Assembly (NCBI GenBank): GCA_050084515.1 | Contig: CM114271.1 | Span: 53,444,001 to 53,508,000 of the forward strand | Direction of reading: 5' to 3' | Source of the DNA: Blasia pusilla | Lineage: Eukaryota > Marchantiophyta > Marchantiopsida > Blasiales | Length of the DNA: 64,000 nucleotides | Shown: in pieces, positions 59,010-64,000 of the stretch | Position numbering within the stretch: position 1 is the first letter of the stretch | How the letters are laid out: each line of letters starts with the position of its first letter | Made by a program: the position numbers and the translations under genes | The notes under the pieces: model-generated | Told to the model about the DNA's origin: nothing | The model's input: only the letters and a program-made list of their open reading frames with translations | The model's database searches: none

Positions 59010-59577
59010 AAGTGACCAGCGAGCTCCCCCATGAAGCTCTCTCACTCTCTCATTATCTCTTTGTAAAGTAAGATCCAATCTCTCTCTCCACCATCTCACA
59101 CCATAGCTCTCAAAGGTGTGCACTCTCTCTCATGTCAAACCAAACCCACTCTCCTAATGAGAGGCTTGGGTTACACTCACAAGGCAAGGTACCATAGCTC
59201 CGCCGCCTCATGCCAAGAGGTTCAACAAAGAGAGAATGAGCTCTCAAGCTCTCTCTCCTTGAGGTATACCCCTCCCCTCTCCCAATCTCTCTCCATGGTA
59301 ACCTATTCTCCCAAGTCACCTCCTTGGCTCTTGACCTGATGTAGGAGGTCAAGGGCCACTCACCAAAAATAGAAAGTCAATCATATACTCAAAATGGTAC
59401 TTACCTAAAATAGTAAGTTCCTCAATATGGCTCCAAATGAGCCGAAACGAAGGGAAAACCTGCTCTCTCAGGTTTCTCGGGGCCTCAGCAGGTCATCCGC
59501 GACCTACTGAGCGTGTCCTCAACTATTCACGAAGGCGCTCTATTAGATCTCACCAATCTATCCTAGAAGACGTGACA
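59010..59577 (-). repeat. LTR-like terminal repeat, inverted copy
   Basis: Matches 46535-47140 nearly base for base in reverse orientation, including the LTR start TGTCACGTC, GAGGAACTTACTATTTTAGG, the GGTTACCATGGAGAGAG block and the final CTCGCTGGTCACT. Right after the match the sequence jumps to CCTCAGCTTGGGAGTGG, which corresponds to the plus-strand position just past methyltransferase motif X (about 54533). Confidence 0.8.
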
Positions 59578-59759
59578 CCACTCCTAAGAGATCTTTGATA
59601 CGATTGGTCACACAAAGGTCTTTAGTTCATTGGATTTGCGAGCCAGATACCATCAGTTGCCTATCAGATTGGAGGACAGGAAAAAGACGGCATTTTGGGG
59701 CATCGATCCTCACGAGAAGGATTGTTTGTACCAATGGCGGTTCTTACGATTTGGCTGTG
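59578..59759 (+). pseudogene. Reverse transcriptase, continuation after the inserted element
   Basis: Reads EIFDTIGHTKVFSSLDLRAR, YHQLPIRLEDRKKTAFWGID and CLYQWRFLRFGCG in one frame, the typical gypsy RT sequence that follows the MP of the YxMP segment. It continues the plus-strand RT interrupted at 55279, with CCAC duplicated at the two breakpoints. The RT ends at 59759 in a fold-back, so the catalytic YxDD motif of this copy is missing. Confidence 0.85.
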
Positions 59760-59790
59760 GTAAGAACCGCCATTGGTACAAACAATCCTT
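59717..59790. repeat. 31-bp perfect inverted repeat with 12-nt loop
   Basis: The arms at 59717-59747 and 59760-59790 are exact reverse complements; the left one begins AAGGATTGTTTGTACC and the right ends GGTACAAACAATCCTT. The loop is GATTTGGCTGTG (59748-59759). The left arm is RT coding sequence in normal orientation, so the right arm is a copied-back strand. Confidence 0.95.
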
Positions 59791-59802
59791 AACAATCCTA
59801 AA

Positions 59803-59824
59803 CGCAGTGGTAAGAACCACTGCG
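59803..59824. repeat. 9-bp stem, 4-nt loop hairpin
   Basis: CGCAGTGGT and ACCACTGCG flank AAGA. It follows the 31-bp fold-back after 12 bases and contains the same GTGGTAAGAACC core, which suggests the two were formed by related events. Confidence 0.85.
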
Positions 59825-59854
59825 TAACAGTGCATCATGTCATCTTCTGAACGT

Positions 59855-60355
59855 AGATGGGAGGATTCATCCGAGCGAGCTTGGCAGTTGTTCCTACAGG
59901 CTTGAGATGAATGTTGTGTGGATAAACCAGAGGCACGGCCATGATGCTAGTCTGTGATGGGTGCTCTCGAGGATGGCATGTGTCGTGTTTGACGCCGCCT
60001 CTTGACTTGGTTCCTCAAAGACGTTGGATTTGTCCCAGATGTACATAGGTATGATAGGTAGATTATAAGATGACTCTTGATGTTATGGATTGCAAGAATG
60101 TGAGTAACGATGGGGCGACATAGCAGTGGACCTTTTGATGTTAGCACCGAAAAGATGCATAGCTTTTGGACTTGTTTTGTAGGCTATCAGGAGTTAGAGG
60201 GACCTAACCACCAACTAGGGGGGTGATTGGGGTTGTCCTGTCGTTTATGTGTAGAGATGTTAGGATTCATATGTAGATGGATCTTAGACATGTGTGTGCA
60301 TCGCAGCCAATGTATGTTGGCAGCGATGTGTATTTGCAAGACAATTGTCATGGTA
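59855..60355 (+). other. 3' tail of the plus-strand element
   Basis: Direct counterpart (opposite orientation) of 55280-55752, including GATGCTAGTCTGTGATGGGT near 59943, CAGATGTACATAGG near 60036 and GAGTTAGAGGGACCTAACCA near 60191. It ends in GTGTATTTGCAAGACA. RNase H and integrase are absent between RT and this tail, so there is an internal deletion. Confidence 0.7.
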
Positions 60356-61085
60356 GATGAGGCGTAGGGCGAGATAGTATTGAGGCCTTAGAGGGGTCTT
60401 CTACTTCCCTATTTTGAGAGGTCATATGTGACCTGCTCTTAGGAGGTGACCTACGAGTGTAGGTCACCCTTCCCTTTATGAGGAGAACCTTGGAGAGGTT
60501 GACCTTCCCAATCATGTATGGCTCCACTTGGACCTATAGGGTCGTGGATTAGTTGGTAGTTGGTCTCATAAAGGGACCACATATGTAGTTGTTAGGGAGC
60601 TAGTATGTGTGTACTACAAGTTGGTAGTGACCTTCTAGGAGGGAGGTGGCTTGTATGTACACGTCACCCATGGAGGTGCCCAGGGGGGTATACCTCGAAT
60701 GAAGCTCATTTGGAGCTCATCTCCTTAGGATTGCACACCCTTGTTGGAATCCATGATACAATGCAGCTTGCATGTATTGAGCCTGGATTCTCTCTTGAAG
60801 AGTGGGCTTGGAGAGATCAATAAGGAAGATCACACATTTTGGGAGTCCTTGTGTACACTTTCTTTTGCTGTTACACCAGTGTGTATCTGATTCACGAATA
60901 TGGCTGTTTGGATGAAAAACGATTGATTGCAGATTTCATTAGAGCCTAAAGTGCATATTCAACTTTATATTGGGGTTGTCCAATTGTTCATGTGTAGAGA
61001 TGTTACAATTCATATGTAGATGGATCTTAGACACGTGTGTGCATGACATCCGCTATATGTTGGCAGCGATGTGTATTTGCACGAC
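60356..61085 (+). repeat. Possible LTR of a related family
   Basis: Begins TGTCATGGTA and ends TTTGCACGACA, giving TGTC/GACA ends like those of the inverted element. Its last 118 bp (60968-61085) are a direct repeat of 60238-60355, sharing TGTGTAGAGATGTTA, TCATATGTAGATGGATCTTA and TGTTGGCAGCGATGTGTATT. No coding potential is apparent. Identification as an LTR is inferred from ends and repeat structure. Confidence 0.4.
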
Positions 61086-61239
61086 AACTACTTTATAGGC
61101 TTGGAGATTTGGCAATAGTCAGATTCTATTTTTCTATCTCTGCAAAAGTATGCCAGAGAAATTTTTAAGGCATTCAGAATGACCGAGTGTAAGGTAGTGG
61201 TCTCGCCAATTGAGTTAAAGTACGTTGAAACTCTCAATG

Positions 61240-61956
61240 GAGGATGTTTCACCATTGGTAGATGAAAAGTTGTACAGAAAGCTTGTGGGCAATTTGATAT
61301 TTTTGTGCAAAACAAGACCAGACATTAGCTTTGTTGTAGGAGTGTTGAGTAGGTTCTCAACTTAGCCTCGTGAGAATCATTGGAAGGTAGGGATGCGTGT
61401 GTTGAAGTACATCAAAGGCACTATCGAGTACGGCATCACCTACAGAGCAGGGATAGAAATGACAGCCTTCTGTGACTCGGATTGGGTAGGGGACTCAAGC
61501 TCTGGGAGATTGGTTTCGGGTTTTTTTTTTTGGTAGGATCAAGTGTGGTATCATGGGTCAGCAAGAAGCAACCTACAATGGCTCTTTCTTTTACCAAGAC
61601 ACAATACAAAGGAGCTTGTTGTGCTTCTTATGAAGCAGTATGGTTGAGATGGATATTGAAGGACATAGGAGAAGCACCAAAAGATGCTACTGTAATGTGG
61701 TATGACAATCAGAGTTGCATTGCCATAGCACATAATCTTGTATTTTATGCTCATACGAAGCACATAGAGATCCAGTATCATTTTTTTCGTGAGTTGATCA
61801 AGAGAGAGGTTTTGAAGTTAGTCTATTGTCCAACATAGTATAATCGTGTAGACATCTTCACCAAAGCCTTGAGTGGAGATCAACTTCAATGACATCTGAA
61901 GGGTCTTAGCATCAGTCCAAGAAAGTAATCCACATGAGAGTGGATATTGAGAGGGG
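61240..61956 (+). pseudogene. Ty1/copia polyprotein 3' end (RT connection and RNase H)
   Basis: Readable segments: DEKLYRKLVGNLIFL and TRPDISFVVGVLSRF (end of the RT region), VLKYIKGTIEYGI, FCDSDWVGD, then VVSWVSKKQPTMALSFTKTQ, MWYDNQSCIAIAHNLVFYAH and TKHIEIQYHFFREL with RVDIFTKALS at the end. These are the copia RNase H signatures (KKQPTVALSTTEAEY, DNQSAI and HTKHIEI types). A stop near 61363, a frameshift at the T10 run (about 61521-61530) and stops near 61838 and 61890 show decay. Only the 3' part of the element is present. Confidence 0.9.
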
Positions 61957-61985
61957 TGTTGGATTCTCAACATCAAGTTCTCTCC
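61948..61985 (+). repeat. Polypurine tract and start of copia 3' LTR
   Basis: GAGAGGGG directly before TGTTGGATTCTCAACA (LTR start at 61957) is the usual copia arrangement. The LTR starts with an inverted TGTTG/CAACA pair. Its 3' end could not be located. Confidence 0.65.
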
Positions 61986-64000
61986 ATACCATCTATCTGA
62001 TCGACCCCCTTATATGAGAAGTAGCCTAGATTGATGGTTCTGACTTTGACGTCGAAGGAGTCATAGTAATATGACGTAGGTGGTTTATGAAGTAACGTTG
62101 CTAGGATTAAGCCTATATTGCATCATGATGTTGACGGTTTTTCTTCCAAAATCTATATAATAATGGTTGATCCTATATGCACAATAGTGGGACAATAACA
62201 CAAAAAAACAGCATGGTTGAATAATTTTCTTGAGTCACATTAGATGAGTAAAGAGAATGAATTTAAGTGGAATAGGAGAATAATTTTATTAATTATTAAT
62301 AATTTAATTAATTTATATTATAAAGGTTGATCCTTGGTTTATAATATGACAAAATAGTGAAATATTTAGAAAATAACAAAAAAATTACAATTTCCTACTT
62401 TAATTCATATTTAATGGGAAGAGAAAGTTAATTTTAATGGAGAAGTAGTACATATTGTTTAAATTTTATTGAAAGGTGGAATTACTCAGGGGATAGGTAT
62501 ATTTTTAAAATTTTACCTAAGGACTGGAACAAGTTAGAAGAATGAAATGTTATTACTATTGTAAGACTTAAAAAATAATAGTTATGTTTAAATTTTGAAA
62601 TGAAGAAAATATTTATTTTCAAAAATAATCATGTTAATTCACCTTTGATATTTTGGGAAAGGAAAAGGAATTTGAATGGAAAAGGAAAATGATTTCATTA
62701 ATTAAAATTAACGAATAATTTAGTTAGTGGATATTATGTTGGTAAGAAGAGTGGAAAGGGAATAGTAGATATTATTCAAACCTTAATGGAGGAGTGAAAT
62801 TATTTAGGGGAGTTGGATATTATTTAAAAGTGAAATTTTAGTACTCTTTTGAGATTTTAAAAAATTTAAATTCTACCTAAATTTTGAAATCAAATATATT
62901 TCTACATCATTGAACAAATCATTTTTGTGCGCAAGCACGAGCATGCCATTGCAGCCAACTAGTAAGTATAACAATGGCTATTAGGGCTATCACATCAATA
63001 CTCCAACTCATGGCCATATCATGGGATTGTATTAAAGTTGATAATTATCCAAATTATTATATTAATTTACTTCATGTATAGAAGTTGCTAATGATAAGAC
63101 ACACACTAGGAAATTTGCTGCAAAAGGAGAAGGATACTCATTTCCAATAGGATGTTGATTTTCAATTTGTGAAAACTTGCCTTTTTTCTAAGTTAGGATT
63201 GGGCTATATTTTCCTTTAAGTTACTTTCCAATGAATAGAAGGTCTATTTGGATTGGACATCCAAAAAAAATATTCAAGGTATTTTGATGCTATCTAAATA
63301 GGAATCATTGATAAAAGCAATTGCTTTTGAGCAGAACAAATTGCAATGTCTTCCAATTATCCAAGATCCATCGAGGTTCTCAAATTTTAGATTCATAGTT
63401 TCTTTTGTAAGAAAATGTGGAGATTTTGAGAATCTATCACAAATTGAATCTAATAGTAGAGGCGAGACTCAATACGCTAGTCCATGATAATTGATCTTTA
63501 TTGGAAGTAGATGATAGATATTTTAGGTGAAGGAGACAATGCATGGGGAAAAACAAGCGATGTTCCTTCCAAATCAGAGTTTTGGAAAAAAAAGTCATGC
63601 AAATCATGTATGAACGCGGAAGATGAACAAATGGACATTGTTGTAGTCCATGATATATACGAAATAGAAAATGTGGGATGAATTGGATGAAAGAAAAGTG
63701 ATTTACATTAGATTTTCTCCATGAACAAGAAAAGGAAAATTGAATGTGCTTTGGAGGATGTGGTTATGGGTAAGATGATTATTCTCCGACTCTCCGACTC
63801 CAACTTGAAGATTTCTTTGTTTGATACAATTTTTTTTGTGAAAGCTCTTGGTAAAGTTGAGAAAAAAAGAACTTTCACTCATTTTCAACCAATTTCTTGT
63901 TGAATGGTGACGGCCCGAATCATGAATTGGGTACGATTGATGATAAAATATGATATTCAAGTTGTTGAGGGGAAGATACTCTTGTTTGGGGATGAGGTTA
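61986..64000. other. AT-rich flank, partly LTR, no recognisable gene
   Basis: The first few hundred bases probably belong to the copia LTR. From about 62200 the DNA is very AT-rich with near-repeats of GGAATAGGAGAATAATTTTATTAATT-like phrases (62268, 62680) and AGGGGA-AGGTATATTTTTAAAATTTT-like phrases (62490, 62810). Small frames at 63703-63960 have no recognisable motif. Confidence 0.4.

Larger units (their letters stand above)
55280..59577 (-). mobile_element. Inverted, internally deleted relative inserted in the RT
   Basis: The segment starts (minus strand) TGTCACGTCT at 59577 and ends GCGCACGACA at 55280, so the ends are TGTC and GACA. It is flanked by CCAC on both sides (55276-55279 and 59578-59581). 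Removing it joins DRYTMP to EIFDTIGHTK of the host RT, which supports real insertion. Contents on the minus strand: LTR-like end (59577-59010), a direct jump to the sequence just after methyltransferase motif X, RT, RNase H, integrase and 3' tail. The leader, gag, protease and nearly all of the methyltransferase are absent. Confidence 0.85.
46535..60355 (+). mobile_element. Decayed Ty3/gypsy-like retroelement with a DNA methyltransferase domain
   Basis: Order on the plus strand: LTR-like end, GC-rich leader, gag, second gag copy, aspartic protease, C5-cytosine methyltransferase, RT (split by an inverted insertion at 55280-59577), fold-back, deletion, 3' tail. RNase H and integrase of this copy are lost in the deletion after 59790 but are present in the inverted copy. 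Many in-frame stops and several frameshifts show the element is dead. It inserted into or next to a PIF1-like helicase on its left. The right boundary near 60355 is where the tail ends in GCAAGACA and is provisional. Confidence 0.8.

Noticed and set aside
61482-61530. Start of the copia RNase H frame as a real start codon
   Set aside because: The frame begins only because of a shift at the T10 run. The true coding sequence enters from upstream in another frame (FCDSDWVGD).

Overview
This is nuclear DNA of a streptophyte plant. The evidence is spliced genes with GT/AG introns, an ethylene-receptor kinase, a plant-type ATG13 and a PAS hybrid histidine kinase, followed by long stretches of LTR-retrotransposon debris. 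The gene set (a PAS-type hybrid kinase alongside an ethylene receptor) and a retroelement carrying a DNA methyltransferase suggest a non-seed lineage such as a bryophyte, lycophyte, fern or charophyte. I cannot name the species from the sequence.

Genic half (1-36.5 kb). ATG13 (autophagy initiation, + strand, 368-3818) is followed by repeat-rich intergenic DNA. A hybrid ethylene receptor (+, 10307-16179, nine inferred exons, all introns phase 0) lies behind a 67-bp minisatellite and an array of imperfect palindromes in its upstream region. A plant-specific protein of unknown function with a GWPLGL motif lies at 23861-25209 (+). A PAS-containing hybrid histidine kinase (-, 36491-29121) has a very long Ser-rich insertion inside its ATP-binding domain and a repeat-filled 1.8-kb intron. 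The receptor and the hybrid kinase are both two-component phosphorelay proteins about 13 kb apart. They would feed the His-to-Asp relay (ethylene and protonemal/cytokinin-type signalling), while ATG13 acts in the ATG1 kinase complex.

Repeat half (36.5-64 kb). This part is more AT-rich and holds an old solo LTR-like copy (41.46-41.84 kb), small spliced ORFs of unknown function and a PIF1-type helicase fragment (46.10-46.53 kb). The helicase fragment is cut off by the start of a decayed Ty3/gypsy-like element (about 46.5-60.4 kb). That element reads LTR-like end, GC-rich leader, gag, a second tandem gag copy, aspartic protease, a C5-cytosine DNA methyltransferase domain, then reverse transcriptase. 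The RT is split at 55279/59578 by an inverted, internally deleted relative (55280-59577) flanked by CCAC duplications. That relative keeps RT, RNase H and integrase but has lost gag and nearly all of the methyltransferase. Beyond it lie the rest of the RT with a 31-bp perfect fold-back, the 3' tail, a possible second LTR (60.36-61.09 kb) and the 3' end of a Ty1/copia element (61.24-61.96 kb). The last 2 kb is AT-rich with no recognisable gene.

The main discovery candidate is the retrotransposon-borne DNA methyltransferase between protease and RT. Its motifs I, IV, VI, VIII, IX and X are in canonical order and are still readable despite stops and frameshifts.
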